DNA from: Clostridiales bacterium Firm_11 | Lineage (GTDB): Bacteria; Bacillota; Clostridia; Christensenellales; Aristaeellaceae | Direction: 5' to 3' | NCBI GenBank assembly: GCA_001604105.1 | Contig: LVAQ01000022.1 | Span: 60,343 to 124,342 of the forward strand | DNA: 64,000 bases | Shown: in pieces, positions 16,654 through 27,100 of the stretch | Numbering within the stretch: the stretch's first letter is position 1 | How the letters are laid out: the number at the start of each line of letters is the position of its first letter | Translations under genes and position numbers: made by a program | Notes under the pieces: model-generated | The model's input: the letters and a program-made list of their open reading frames with translations, nothing else | Databases searched by the model: none | Told to the model about the DNA's origin: nothing

Positions 16654-18412
16654 TACTACCAAAACAAGCGGGTTCATGCGGCGTACGCTGCAACGGGTAT
16701 TGCTGGCGGCGGGGCGGCAAAGGGGGCTGCTGGGGCTGTCGCTTTCGCTGGCTTCGGCTACGGTGGCGCTGACGCTGTATGTTCCGGTGGTCATTGGGCA
16801 GGCCATCGACCGCATCATCGGCAAGGGCAATGTGGATTTTGAAGGGCTTGCGCAAAAGCTGCTGATCATAACCGTGTGCGTGCTGCTCAACAGTGCGCTG
16901 CAATGGGTGCTCAGCGTGGTCAATAACCGCATGACATACCAGATTGTGCGGGACATCCGCCGGCAGGCGTTCGCGCGCATCCAGCGCATGCCGCTCAAGA
17001 CCCTGGACGCGCACCCCACGGGCGATGTGGTCAGCCGTGTGATTGCGGATGTGGATCAGTTTGCCGATGGGCTGCTCATGGGCTTTACCCAGCTTTTTAC
17101 GGGCGCGACCACCATCCTGGCTACGCTCGCCTTCATGGTGGTGCTCCGCTGGCAAATCGCGCTGGTGGTGCTGTGCGTTACCCCGCTTTCGCTGTTTGTG
17201 GCGCGGTTTTTCGCCACGCGCACGTTTCGGATGTTCCGCGAGCAGAGCGCGGCGCGCGGCGAGCAGACCGCCTTGGTGGATGAGGCCATCGGCCTACAGA
17301 AGGTGGTACAGGCTTTCGGCTATGAAGGGCGCATGCTGAAGCGTTTTGACGCGGTCAACCAGCGGCTGGCGGATGCTTCCCTGCGCGCTACGTTCTACTC
17401 CTCGCTCACGTTTCCCAGCACGCGGTTTGTCAACGCCGTGGTGTACGCGGGGGTGGCGCTGGGGGGCGCGCTTTCGGCAGTGGCGACGGGCGGGCTGTTT
17501 ACGGTGGGGCAACTGGCCACGTTCTTAAGCTATGTAACCCAGTATACGCGCCCCTTCAGCGAGATTACAGGCGTGCTGACCGAGATGCAAAACGCCATCG
17601 CCTGCGCGGCGCGTATCTTTGAATGGATTGACCAGCCGGAAGAAACGCCGGATGCGCCGGACGCGACGACCCTTGCGCATGTGCGCGGGGAGGTGGCGCT
17701 GCAAGACATCGCTTTTTCCTATGCGCCGCCCAAGCCCTTTATCAGGAACCTTTCGCTCACGGCCGCGCAGGGGCAGCGCGTGGCCATCGTGGGGCCGACG
17801 GGCTGCGGCAAAACCACGCTGATCAACCTGCTGATGCGCTTTTATGATGTGGATGCAGGCGCCATTCTGGTGGACGGGCATGACATCCGCACGGTAACGC
17901 GCGGCAGCCTGCGCGCCAGCTTTGGCATGGTGTTGCAGGATACATGGCTCAAAAGCGGCACCGTGCGGGAGAATTTGCGCATGGGGCGGCCGCATGCCAC
18001 CGATGAAGCGTTGATCGCCGCCGCCAAAGCCTGCCACGCGCATAGTTTTATCAAGCGCCTGCCGCAGGGGTACGATACCCCGCTGGAGGGCGAGGGCGCG
18101 AGCCTTTCGCAGGGGCAAAGGCAACTGCTGTGCATCGCGCGCGTTATGCTTCTTGACCCGCCCATGCTTATTCTGGACGAGGCGACCTCCTCCATTGATA
18201 CCCGTACCGAGGTCAAGGTGCAGGACGCGTTTGCAAAGCTGATGCAGGGGCGCACCAGCTTTGTGGTGGCGCATCGGCTGTCCACCATCCGCAACGCGGA
18301 TGTGATCGTCGCCATGCGGGACGGCATGATTGTAGAACAGGGCAGCCACGCGCAGCTGCTTGCGCGCAATGGCTTTTACGCGAAGCTGTACAATAGCCAG
18401 TTTGCACCGTGA
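16646..18412 (+). CDS. ABC exporter half-transporter, catalytic-site subunit
   Basis: The 588-residue partner of the previous gene, with the same membrane-domain/ATPase-domain order. Walker A GPTGCGKTT is at 383-391, signature LSQGQ at 487-491, Walker B MLILDE at 507-512 with catalytic Glu512 intact, and H-loop VVAHRLST. The imperfect LSQGQ signature would complete the degenerate site with the partner Walker motifs, so the pair is asymmetric in the way known for heterodimeric exporters. ATG 16646 is preceded by AAAGGAGG inside the end of the first gene, so translation is coupled. No regulator gene is adjacent. Confidence 0.94.
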   Translation: MADTTKTSGFMRRTLQRVLLAAGRQRGLLGLSLSLASATVALTLYVPVVIGQAIDRIIGKGNVDFEGLAQKLLIITVCVLLNSALQWVLSVVNNRMTYQIVRDIRRQAFARIQRMPLKTLDAHPTGDVVSRVIADVDQFADGLLMGFTQLFTGATTILATLAFMVVLRWQIALVVLCVTPLSLFVARFFATRTFRMFREQSAARGEQTALVDEAIGLQKVVQAFGYEGRMLKRFDAVNQRLADASLRATFYSSLTFPSTRFVNAVVYAGVALGGALSAVATGGLFTVGQLATFLSYVTQYTRPFSEITGVLTEMQNAIACAARIFEWIDQPEETPDAPDATTLAHVRGEVALQDIAFSYAPPKPFIRNLSLTAAQGQRVAIVGPTGCGKTTLINLLMRFYDVDAGAILVDGHDIRTVTRGSLRASFGMVLQDTWLKSGTVRENLRMGRPHATDEALIAAAKACHAHSFIKRLPQGYDTPLEGEGASLSQGQRQLLCIARVMLLDPPMLILDEATSSIDTRTEVKVQDAFAKLMQGRTSFVVAHRLSTIRNADVIVAMRDGMIVEQGSHAQLLARNGFYAKLYNSQFAP

Positions 18413-18495
18413 AAATGCGCAGGAAATGCGCCTGCTAAGCGCGAATACCCTACGGATAGAGAGATGTGTATGTACAGCACAGAGGAGTGAGCGGA

Positions 18496-20592
18496 TTGCG
18501 GCACAGATGGATGACAGGCGGCAGGGCGCAGGGCACGGCGCGCGGCGCGGTACGCCGTTTGGCGCTTTTCCTGTTGCTTGTGTTTACCGCCTTTACGCTC
18601 ACCGCGTGCGCGCTGCTGGCGGGCGAAACGCAGCCGCAGGCCGCGGGCCCCAATCTGGCGCTGCTGTCCCTCCCCGCCTACGCGGATCCAGAAGCCCAGG
18701 AAGAAGAAACCGCCGCTGGCGGCGCGGAGTATATGCCGGTGGATTTGTGGCTGGACGGCACGCAGAACATGGGCGGCATCAACCCGAACACAAAAAGCAT
18801 GTACCCGCATTTTGGCCGCAAATACCGCGAAGGCGGGTTTCATTACCGCTACCAGAACCGTGTGGGCTGGTATGAGAACATCCTCAATGCGTTTTTGACC
18901 GCCGTGGGGGATACCCGCGTGCGCGCCCTGCGCTACGGCAACGAAACCGTGCCCGATGCCGTGCTAGCCGCAAACGGCCTTGCCACGGAGGATGCCGCGC
19001 AGCGCGCCGCCATCTGGCGGGATATGCGCACTGTAGCGCAAACGGTGAACCCCGGGCTGTTCCGGCAGATGTCCAAGGAAGATATGGCGGAAAGCTTTTA
19101 CGCGTTGGGCGCTGCCGCATGGGTCAACCGCATTGCGGAGCTGAATCCGCAGGGGCTGGAAAACCCCACGCTGGCCGCCGCCATGGAAGCGGCGCTGGAC
19201 GAGACTGCCGCGGGCGCGGCGGCGGGAGATGCGCGCTTCATCCTGCAAGCGGGCGCCAATCAGGAAAACTGCGCGCTGTATAGCGCCCTTTCCAATCTGG
19301 ATACGGGCAGGCTGAGCATCATCACGGTGGACCCCGCTTCCATCCGCCGTGTGAGCGGTACGGATGCGTCCGGCACGCCTGTGGCCTATTATGAGCAGCT
19401 GCTGCGCGAGGCGGGCGTGTTTGACCTTGGCCTTGCCGTGGGCGTTCTGGATTTTCAGCTGGATTATATGGGGCAGATGGGCTCCTTTACCACGGCAGTC
19501 TTTACCGAGCCGCTGGTGTGGGGGCGCGTGATTTTGAATGAGCGCAAGCAGACGTTTGAAAACGTGGGCGTGATGCCCCGCCGCATGCTTACGCTGGTCA
19601 TTGGCACCCGGGCAAAGGTGAACGGGTTTATTGAAAAGCTGGATAAGGCCATCGAGGCGGATAGCGCCCTCAAAGGCCTCCGCGGCCCCGAAAATGGGGA
19701 GCTTACCTACACCGCGCAGGGGCAGACGGTCACGCAGCAGCCATTCACGTTTGCGTGGAACCATACGGTCATCACGCGGCCGGGCATGGGGCTGTACACC
19801 CAGTATACCCAAGGCGCGCAGATGGAAGCCGAGGGCGCGGCGGAGGGCGGCGCGCAGGTGACCACGGCCTCCAGCGGCCTGCCGCTGCTTCGCCTTACGC
19901 CCGATGCCGCGGGCAGCCAGCCCGATCGCACGGTGACGGTGCGCCTGCCCATCGCCGAGGCGGAGGGCGGGGCAAAGCTGGATGTGAGCGCGTTAAGCGG
20001 CGCGGGCATCAAGCCCCTTGCCAGCCTGCTGCTGACGGACGTACTGCCCAACACCCCCGATATGGAGGAAACGGGCAGCCAGAGCATCGTCTATCGCGAT
20101 AAACGCTATGTGTTTACCAAGGGCGCGCAGGGCGATGCGTTTACCCTGCAAAGCATAACCCTGGAAGATGACGCGCTCACCTGCGTGCTTGCCATCCACG
20201 GCGATCAACTGTCCCCGGGGTATTACCGCCTGCGCCTGACCGCGGATGTAACAGGCGAGCAGGTAGCGTGGGAGAACGTGCCCTGGATTGATGGTGCGGA
20301 CAGCGTGAGCGCATCAATCACAGAAGGGCAGCTTTACGCGTGGGAAACCTTTACCGCCGCGATGACCCAGTATGACCGGGACGCCAAAGGCCTGCCCCGC
20401 ATGTTTGCCCACGCGTGGGGCGGCTATACCGAGAAGCTGTACCACGGCCTGACCGTGCCGGATTTTCCGCCTGTGTATAAAAATGTGCGGCTTCGCGAGC
20501 TGGTTACGCAGCTGCGCGCGGCGGCGGCTTCCGATCAAAGCCCGTTGATCCGCTACGCTTTTGAAGTGTTTGTGGCCTTCCCGGAAAGCTGA
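18496..20592 (+). CDS. Lipoprotein with vWA-like motif, first gene of tubulin/actin-like cassette
   Basis: I do not recognise a named family. The 698-residue product has a basic N-terminus, hydrophobic core and lipobox LTAC with Cys38, so it should be anchored outside the membrane. After an acidic linker, residues 81-95 read PVDLWLDGTQNMGGI, which resembles the opening strand and metal site of von Willebrand A domains (Asp87-x-Thr89-x-Asn91 in place of DxSxS). The remainder contains Gln/Thr/Ala-rich regions and a segment near the C-terminus YAWETFTAAMTQYD. I start at TTG 18496 because GAGGAG is eight bases upstream; an upstream GTG lacks a ribosome site. It is co-directional with the membrane protein, the tubulin-like and actin-like genes but separated from them by a 171-bp tandem array. 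Confidence 0.75.
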   Translation: MRHRWMTGGRAQGTARGAVRRLALFLLLVFTAFTLTACALLAGETQPQAAGPNLALLSLPAYADPEAQEEETAAGGAEYMPVDLWLDGTQNMGGINPNTKSMYPHFGRKYREGGFHYRYQNRVGWYENILNAFLTAVGDTRVRALRYGNETVPDAVLAANGLATEDAAQRAAIWRDMRTVAQTVNPGLFRQMSKEDMAESFYALGAAAWVNRIAELNPQGLENPTLAAAMEAALDETAAGAAAGDARFILQAGANQENCALYSALSNLDTGRLSIITVDPASIRRVSGTDASGTPVAYYEQLLREAGVFDLGLAVGVLDFQLDYMGQMGSFTTAVFTEPLVWGRVILNERKQTFENVGVMPRRMLTLVIGTRAKVNGFIEKLDKAIEADSALKGLRGPENGELTYTAQGQTVTQQPFTFAWNHTVITRPGMGLYTQYTQGAQMEAEGAAEGGAQVTTASSGLPLLRLTPDAAGSQPDRTVTVRLPIAEAEGGAKLDVSALSGAGIKPLASLLLTDVLPNTPDMEETGSQSIVYRDKRYVFTKGAQGDAFTLQSITLEDDALTCVLAIHGDQLSPGYYRLRLTADVTGEQVAWENVPWIDGADSVSASITEGQLYAWETFTAAMTQYDRDAKGLPRMFAHAWGGYTEKLYHGLTVPDFPPVYKNVRLRELVTQLRAAAASDQSPLIRYAFEVFVAFPES

Positions 20593-20639
20593 CGCCGTAG
20601 CGATCCATTCAGGGCTGGCACGCATACAGCAAAGGCAGG

Positions 20640-21100
20640 CATATATGGGGTCAAGCGGTAATGCCCGCCCGGTTGCGTTTTCAAAAGGCGAAACCCATTT
20701 GTGGGCGCAGGCAAAGCGTCAAGCGCGATGCGCGTTTTGTAAGCAGGCGAACCACGCCCATGTGGCGATGCGCCGTGTGTCGAAAGCAAGCAAGCCTGAA
20801 AGCACTTAACAACGGGGTCAAGCAGCAATGCCCGCCCTGTCGCGTTTCCAAAGCATGAAACCCTTTGGCGGGCGCAGGCAAAGCCCAGCGTCAAGCGCGA
20901 TGCGCGTTTTGTAAGCAGGCGAACCACGCCCATGTGGCGATGCACCGTGTGTCGAAAGCATGCAAGCTGAAAGCACACAACAGCGAAGCCAAGCGGCAAT
21001 GCCCGCCTGCCACGTTTTCAAAGGACGAAACCCGTAGGCGGGCGCAGGCGAAGCAAAGCGTCAAGCGCGATGCGCGTTATGTAAGCAGGCGAACACGCCG
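20640..21100 (+). repeat. 171-bp tandem array (about 2.6 copies)
   Basis: The block GATGCGCGTTTTGTAAGCAG recurs at about 20727, 20899 and 21069 (periods 172 and 170), and each unit carries TCAAGCGGTAATGCCCGCC-like and GAAACCC..GGCGGGCGCAGGC-like segments. It fills most of the gap between the lipoprotein and the membrane-protein genes. A related sequence, GTTTCCAAAGC.GAAACCC, is present inverted near 28811-28865. No coding sense seen. Confidence 0.85.
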
Positions 21101-21204
21101 CCCTTGCCATCCCCGCAGGACGCGGGGCAAGCACCCGCCCGCCCGTACCTCATCCCCCAGCGCATGCCGCCCAGTGCGCGCCATGCCGGAAAGGAACTTG
21201 CGCC

Positions 21205-21816
21205 ATGCCCAGCGTAACCCTGCGCGTCAAATACCACAACCGCACCAAGGTGCTCCTGTGCTATGTGCTGGCATGGGGGCTTGCGTTGCTGCTGCCGCTG
21301 CTGGCGCTGGTGTACCTCTACCCCTACAAGCTGGCAGGCTCCGCGCCGGAACTGGGCGCTAGCCTGCTGGCCTTGAATGTGCCCCTTCCGCAAGCCCTGC
21401 GCAGCGCGCTGGATAGCACCGGCGGGGGGCAGGCGGCGCTGGGCGCGGCCATCGCGGCGCGGGATCTGGTGTGGCGCTACGCGGTGGGCGCGGCGGTGGC
21501 GCTTACCTGGGTGCTTGCACTGCTTTGCCAGCTCCTGTGGCGCGCGGGGTATATGCGCCCCAAAAGCGGCGCGCGCGCGGTGCTCGGCGCTATACGCACC
21601 TATCGGCTGATGCTGCTTGCGATTGTGGCCATCTGCCTTGCGGGCGCGCTGGCGCTGTACCTTGTGGGGGTACGATGGATCAGCGGGCGTACCGTGTGGG
21701 ATTATCTGGTTTACTTTGGCGGGTTCGCGCTCATTCCGCTTGCGGCGTGGGTGAGCTTCCGCTTTGCCGCGCCGCCCGCGCTGTCGGGCAAGAAGGCGTT
21801 CTTCAAGCGGCTGTAG
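21205..21816 (+). CDS. Four-helix membrane protein of the tubulin/actin-like cassette
   Basis: A 203-residue protein of unknown family. Hydrophobic segments at about 17-36, 88-110, 132-152 and 164-184 predict four transmembrane helices; residues 40-85 between helices 1 and 2 form an extracellular or cytosolic loop with LNVPLPQALRSALDST. The C-terminus is basic (SGKKAFFKRL), suggesting a cytosolic end. AAAGGAAC precedes the ATG. It is followed after 228 gene-free bases by the tubulin-like gene. As the only polytopic protein of the cassette it is a candidate membrane anchor linking the outer lipoprotein to the two cytosolic NTPases; that is inference. Confidence 0.75.
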   Translation: MPSVTLRVKYHNRTKVLLCYVLAWGLALLLPLLALVYLYPYKLAGSAPELGASLLALNVPLPQALRSALDSTGGGQAALGAAIAARDLVWRYAVGAAVALTWVLALLCQLLWRAGYMRPKSGARAVLGAIRTYRLMLLAIVAICLAGALALYLVGVRWISGRTVWDYLVYFGGFALIPLAAWVSFRFAAPPALSGKKAFFKRL

Positions 21817-22044
21817 GCAGCGGCGGTTTGCGCCGCGCGCGGGGCGGTTTAACCATACGCCACGCAAAGCAATGCCGCCTGCGGGTTGGGCACCAGGTTG
21901 CGCCGTGGCACTGGCGCGCGCTTCCCCCCGCTTTGCCCCGGCAGGTCGCCGCGGATGAAGCCGCCGGTTCTGTGCCCGCGCCACGCGCCGCTTTGATCGA
22001 TTGTTACCGTATGGGCGTTGCAAGCCCTTGCAACAGGAGGTTCT

Positions 22045-24165
22045 ATGTCCTATTACCTGATCGCCATCGGCGGCACCGGCAACAAAATCCTGGAATCCCT
22101 GGTGTACGCCTGCGCTGCGGATGCGCTGTACGCGCCGGATGAAGAAGGCCGCCGCGTGCCTTTGCCGGATGTGAACGCCCTCATCGTGGATGTGGACGCG
22201 GCCTGCGGCAACACCACCCGCGCCAAGCAGGCCAGCGAGCATTATGAAACCGTGCGGGAAGCTTTCGCCGCCGCGCATGTGCCGCACCGGGGTTTTCACA
22301 CCAGGCTTTCGGTGGAGCGGTGGAACATGAACCTTGCCAAGCGCGCCACTTCGGTGGCGGGCATGACCAAGAACCACCGCCGCGACAAACTGCTGGCGGA
22401 TTCGCTCTTCTCCCGTACCGAGGCGGAGCTGGAGTACAGCGAGGGCTTTCGCGGGCATCCGGATTTGGGCGTGCTCTTTTTTGCCGATCTGCTGGACAAT
22501 CTGGACGCGCTGGCCGCCGAAGGGCAGCCCGATGAAATGGTTACCATGCTTGCGCGGATGCGCCGCGAGCTGGACGCGGGCGATACGGTCAAGGTGATGC
22601 TGGCGGGCTCCATCTTCGGGGGCACGGGCGCCAGCGGCATCCCCAGCATCAGCCGTTTTTTGCGGGAACGCTTCCGTGACCGCGCCGATCGGTTCGTGCT
22701 ATCCGCCACGCTGATGCTGCCCTATTTTGACGTTCCCCCTGCCACGGCGGATGAAACCATGGAGATCGTGGTCAAATCATCCACATTCCTGGACAAGGCG
22801 CGCACGGCGCTGCAATACTACGGCATGGAGGGGATGATCCGCTCCGGGCAGGAGGATGCGCGCGGCGTGTATGACGCGCTGTACCTGCTTGGCCTGCCGC
22901 GCGAGGCGTTTGTGACCCAGCGCATTTACTCCACCGGCTCCCAAAGCCAGGAAAATGACGCGCATTTGCTGGAGTGGTTGGCGGTGCGGTGCGCGGCGCA
23001 GTTCTTCCGCACGGGTTTTCGCGGGGCGGATGCGCACAATATCGATTGTTACTACTACCAGTGGCATTCCCGCGAGGTCAGCTGGGATTGTTTTGATACG
23101 GAAGCGACTTTCTACCGCGGCAGCTTTGGCGGGCTGATGAAGAGCGCCGCGCTGTTCTTTGGCGAATGTTACCCCACGCTGCGCGCCATCCTGCGGGAGG
23201 ACGCGGCGCGGCAGGCGCACACCGTCAATTACATGGCCGCGTATTTCCATGATATCCACAAATGGAGCGGCGCGCAGCGCGCGGCGCTGGAGAAACTGAC
23301 GGATGCGCTCTACAAATTGATGGCCTTCTACGGCAACTGGATGTGGCAGGTACTGCGCACCCTGCCCCCCACCCTGCGCCCCGAAAAGCCCGAAGAAACC
23401 GCCGCGCGGGAGCTTTCGCAGCTATACGGCCGTTTTGTGGAGGTGCGCGCTTCCCTTGCCGCGCGGCAGGAAACGCCAGCGGAGCAGCAACCCGAACCAG
23501 CGCCCGATGCCTACGAGAGCGAGCTGATGCGGGAATACGCCGCGCTGAACCAGCGCCTGCCGCAACTGATCGCCGCCGTGGGCGGGCAAACCTATCTGGG
23601 GCTGTTGCAGGCGGAAAAGAACCGCCGCCTTGTGAAACTGGAAAGCCAGCGCGCCGCGCTGGCGGAGCAACGGGAGCGCATTGCCCGCTTTGAAGGGGAA
23701 GATGCGCGGCTGATTGACGCGCAAAGCCTGCTTGTGGAAAAAGATCGGCTGGCGGCCATGGAACGCGCCCTGGATGGGGTGGAAGATCGCTTTGCGCTGG
23801 TCAATGAAGATGCCCTGCGCGCCGTAGAGCAGCGCGTGGCTGAGCAAAAACCGCAGGAAACGCCCGAGGGCTTGCCGCATAACAAGTTGTTTAACCCCGC
23901 CTTGCTCCATGAGCTGCATACGCTTTTAACGCTGTACGGTACCGCTGCCGATGCGCGGGATGCCCGCGCGGTAGAGGCGTGCCGCCGCGCGCTGTGGGAT
24001 GGGTTTGGCAAGATCATCGCCCAGCGTGTGCCCGACCGCATTACCGCCGCGCACGCGGTGGCGGGCATGGGCGGCGGCACACGCGCGGGGGAGGGCTATC
24101 AGGCCGCCTTTGCCAGCTTTGCGGCGGCGCTGCTGGCCGCCGTGGTAGAGGAGGACAGCCTATGA
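22045..24165 (+). CDS. Tubulin/FtsZ-like GTPase domain protein (Tubulin_2 type)
   Basis: A 706-residue cytosolic protein. Its start, YLIAIGGTGNKILESLVYA, matches the first glycine loop of the tubulin/FtsZ fold, and residues 191-198, FGGTGASG, match the tubulin signature GGGTG(S/T)G. Residues 42-55 hold an acidic strand end, ALIVDVDAACGN. The C-terminal half (about 440-640) is rich in Ala, Glu, Arg and Gln in heptad-like order (ALAEQRERIARFEGEDARL), probably coiled coil. This is not FtsZ itself, which is about 370 residues and lacks these features. I start at ATG 22045, four bases after AGGAGG. The stop overlaps the next gene start (ATGA), so it is co-translated with the actin-like ATPase. Confidence 0.8.
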   Translation: MSYYLIAIGGTGNKILESLVYACAADALYAPDEEGRRVPLPDVNALIVDVDAACGNTTRAKQASEHYETVREAFAAAHVPHRGFHTRLSVERWNMNLAKRATSVAGMTKNHRRDKLLADSLFSRTEAELEYSEGFRGHPDLGVLFFADLLDNLDALAAEGQPDEMVTMLARMRRELDAGDTVKVMLAGSIFGGTGASGIPSISRFLRERFRDRADRFVLSATLMLPYFDVPPATADETMEIVVKSSTFLDKARTALQYYGMEGMIRSGQEDARGVYDALYLLGLPREAFVTQRIYSTGSQSQENDAHLLEWLAVRCAAQFFRTGFRGADAHNIDCYYYQWHSREVSWDCFDTEATFYRGSFGGLMKSAALFFGECYPTLRAILREDAARQAHTVNYMAAYFHDIHKWSGAQRAALEKLTDALYKLMAFYGNWMWQVLRTLPPTLRPEKPEETAARELSQLYGRFVEVRASLAARQETPAEQQPEPAPDAYESELMREYAALNQRLPQLIAAVGGQTYLGLLQAEKNRRLVKLESQRAALAEQRERIARFEGEDARLIDAQSLLVEKDRLAAMERALDGVEDRFALVNEDALRAVEQRVAEQKPQETPEGLPHNKLFNPALLHELHTLLTLYGTAADARDARAVEACRRALWDGFGKIIAQRVPDRITAAHAVAGMGGGTRAGEGYQAAFASFAAALLAAVVEEDSL

Positions 24166-27100
24166 AACGTACCCGCAAAGATGAGCGCAAAGCCGCGCTG
24201 GATCGTAAAACAACCTACCTTACGCTGCTGCCCACCATGGATGAGGGCTTTCATACCGGCTACCAGACGCGCGCGGGCATCGTGAGCGATGGCAACCAAA
24301 AGCCCCATGAATGGCTGGAAAGCGTCGCCCGCAATATGCTCACCCCGGGGGAGGATGTGGGGTATTCCATCCCCGATGTGCTGGCAGGCGAGGCGCAGTT
24401 GCGCCGCCTGATGCGCCTGCCCTATGAAGATGCCATGCGCCATCAGGAGATGGTGGATTGGCGCGGCACGCTTGCGATGCTGCTGCTGTGGGATTGCTGG
24501 GCGCAGGACGCCACGTGGCCGCTGCTGGAATGCCAGAACATGCTTACCGATGAAGGCGGGGCTTTTCTGCATGGGGTGAAGGCCGCGCTGCCCCCTGAGC
24601 GCGCGGCGTTTGGGCTGTGGCTGTTTACCCTGTCCATCACGCGGGACGGCGTGCCCGAGAAGAAAGCCGTGGGGATGCTATCCCCTGCCGTGGCGCTCGC
24701 GCCCGCCGCCAACGCGGGTGATCTATCCGACTACCTGCCCGATACGGTGCGCTGGTATAACCGCGCGCGCCGCCGCTTTGAGGATCCCTGCCCGCTGCTG
24801 ACCGAGGAAGATCGCGCGCGCCTGTTGCAGCGCCTGCGCTATGTACAGGCGCTCAATGAACGCGCGGAGCTCAACAGCCCCCTGTATGCGGCGGATGCGA
24901 GCCTGTGCGGGCTGATTGACCAATTCATCGGGGATTTGCTTTCCCGCCGCGGCTCTTTCCGGGAACGGCTGGAAGCGGGCGACCCGCACGCGGCGCGGGA
25001 GCTGTACATCCGCGCGCTGGCGGTGTGCGGCCTCAAGGAAGTGACCGCGCTGCAAGGGCTTGCCCGCAGGGATGATCCCCTGGCGCTTACCGACCTTGCC
25101 AAAAACCCGCTGCTGAGCCGCCTTTCGCACGCGGACGCCGATGCGCCCGCGGAGCTGGGCGGCGTGAGCGTGATTACCTATACGTTCCACGGCAAGGCGT
25201 TTGCCATCGAATCCCCGTTGTACCTGCTGGAGCCCGCCAATGCCCCCGGCGAGCAGGAGACGCTGCGCCGCCTGTGGCAGGAAGCGAGTTTGCCCCTGCA
25301 ATTTGACGGCGAATGGAACCGCGCCGTAGCCAAGCGCTTTGTGGGGCTGGCCAACCGCCTCACGGGAAGGCTGGGCGCAAGCCGCCGTGTGATTGCGCTG
25401 CTTCGGGAGTGGAGCGTGCAGCGCGCGGGCTTTCGCGAGGCGGGCGAACGCGCCATCGCTTTGCAGCTGCCCCTTACGGATGTGCCCGCCACCCTGCCGC
25501 GCTTAACGCGCGAGCTGGTAGGGCTGGAGGATGTGCACACCCTTACGCACGCGTTTTCAGACTGCCTGCTTTTGTGCGAGGGCGTGCCGCCCTTTGAGGA
25601 TGCGCGGCTCAACGGCCAATGCACCGTGCATGGCGCGCAGCGGTGGTACGCGGTGCCGCCCATCGGCCATGCGCTGATGCAGTGGCTCAGCCGCGCCGCG
25701 GATGCGGAGGAAGAGGAACTCTTCCGCCCTGCCATACCTGCCGCCAGCTTTCATTTTGAAGCCTTTGAAGAAGACGGCGTGCACAAGGTGCGCGCGCACA
25801 TGCAGCTTACACGCAGGCGGCGGGTGGATGGCGCCGCGTACCAGAACCGCATTGAGCTTTCCCGCGTATTTACGGTGAGCGCGGCCTTTGCGCAAGGGGC
25901 GGCTGTGCCCGTGCCAACGCGGGAGCTGCCCACCGTGCGGCTGTGGCCTGCGGCGCGGGTGCGCGGCGGGCAGTGGCAAGCCTATTATGTGCTTACGCAG
26001 CGCCCGGATATGGTGGATGTGACCGTGCCCGATGCAAACGGGTTTATGCAGGGGCAACCCCGCCGCGCCATGGAGGAAGCGGAGCAGGAAGAACGCAGGT
26101 GGCATGTGGCCAGGGTTACCATGTGGCCGCTGTATGTTGGGCTTTCGCGCGGCAAGCTGAGCTTGGGCGCGCTGCCAAATGATGATGCGCCCCTCCAGCT
26201 TAAGCGGGAAGCGCCCGCCGCGCTCGCTGTCGATTTTGGCAGCAATGCCACCACGGTTATGCTTCGCCAGGGCGAGCACATCCGCCCGGCGGCGCTGGAC
26301 GCAGGGCTGCTCAAAACCCTGTTGCAGGGGCGCGGCGTGGATGATCTGCGCCTGCCGGATGAGTTTTTGCCCGCACGGCTGTACCGCAGCCAGACCCAGC
26401 CCGCCACCTTTGTAAGCGCCATGGAAATGTTTGGCGACGATGAAACCCGCTGGCAACAGCCGCTGATTGACGGGCACATTTATTATCCGCCGGATATGCT
26501 TGCCCTGCTTCGCAAGAACGCCAACGCCCTCTATTACGGCCTGAAATGGGGCGATGAACCCTATGTTGTCCAGTGCGTGCGGCTTTTCCTGAAACAGGTG
26601 ATGGTGCAGGGCGCGCTGGCGGCAAGGCTTGCGGGCTCGCCCTCGCTCACATGGCGGGTGAGCATGCCCAATGCCATGCCGCTCTACCGGCAGGAGGCGT
26701 ACCTGGAAACCGTGCGCGGCTTGAGCCGCGAAGTAGCGGCAGAAACAGGCATGCCGCTCACCGCCGGGGTGCCCGCCGTGCTCTTTGCCAGCGAGAACCA
26801 GGCGGATGGACTGTATTTCCGCAGCCGTAACGAGGTCAACGCCGTAAGCGGGTTCCTCAATATGGATGTGGGCGGCGGCACCACCGATTTGAGCGTATGG
26901 CTGGGCGGCGCGCCCTATGCGGCGGCGGAGGCGTCGCTGCTGCTGGGGTGCAGGCAGATTTTGTTTGATTCTCTGGCGGAGCATCGCCGCGAGGCCTTTG
27001 AGGCGGATTTTGCCACGGCGGCGGAGCCGCTTCGCGCGCTGGTGCTGGAGATGAGCCGTTCTTTTGCGGGCGGGCTGGCTTCGCTGCGCGTTCGCCAGAA

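Noticed and set aside
20640..21100. Direct repeats considered as a CRISPR array
   Set aside because: Units are about 171 bp and similar over nearly their whole length, with no short constant repeat and unique spacers and no cas genes. The same holds for the arrays at 28, 31, 33, 45, 50 and 56 kb.
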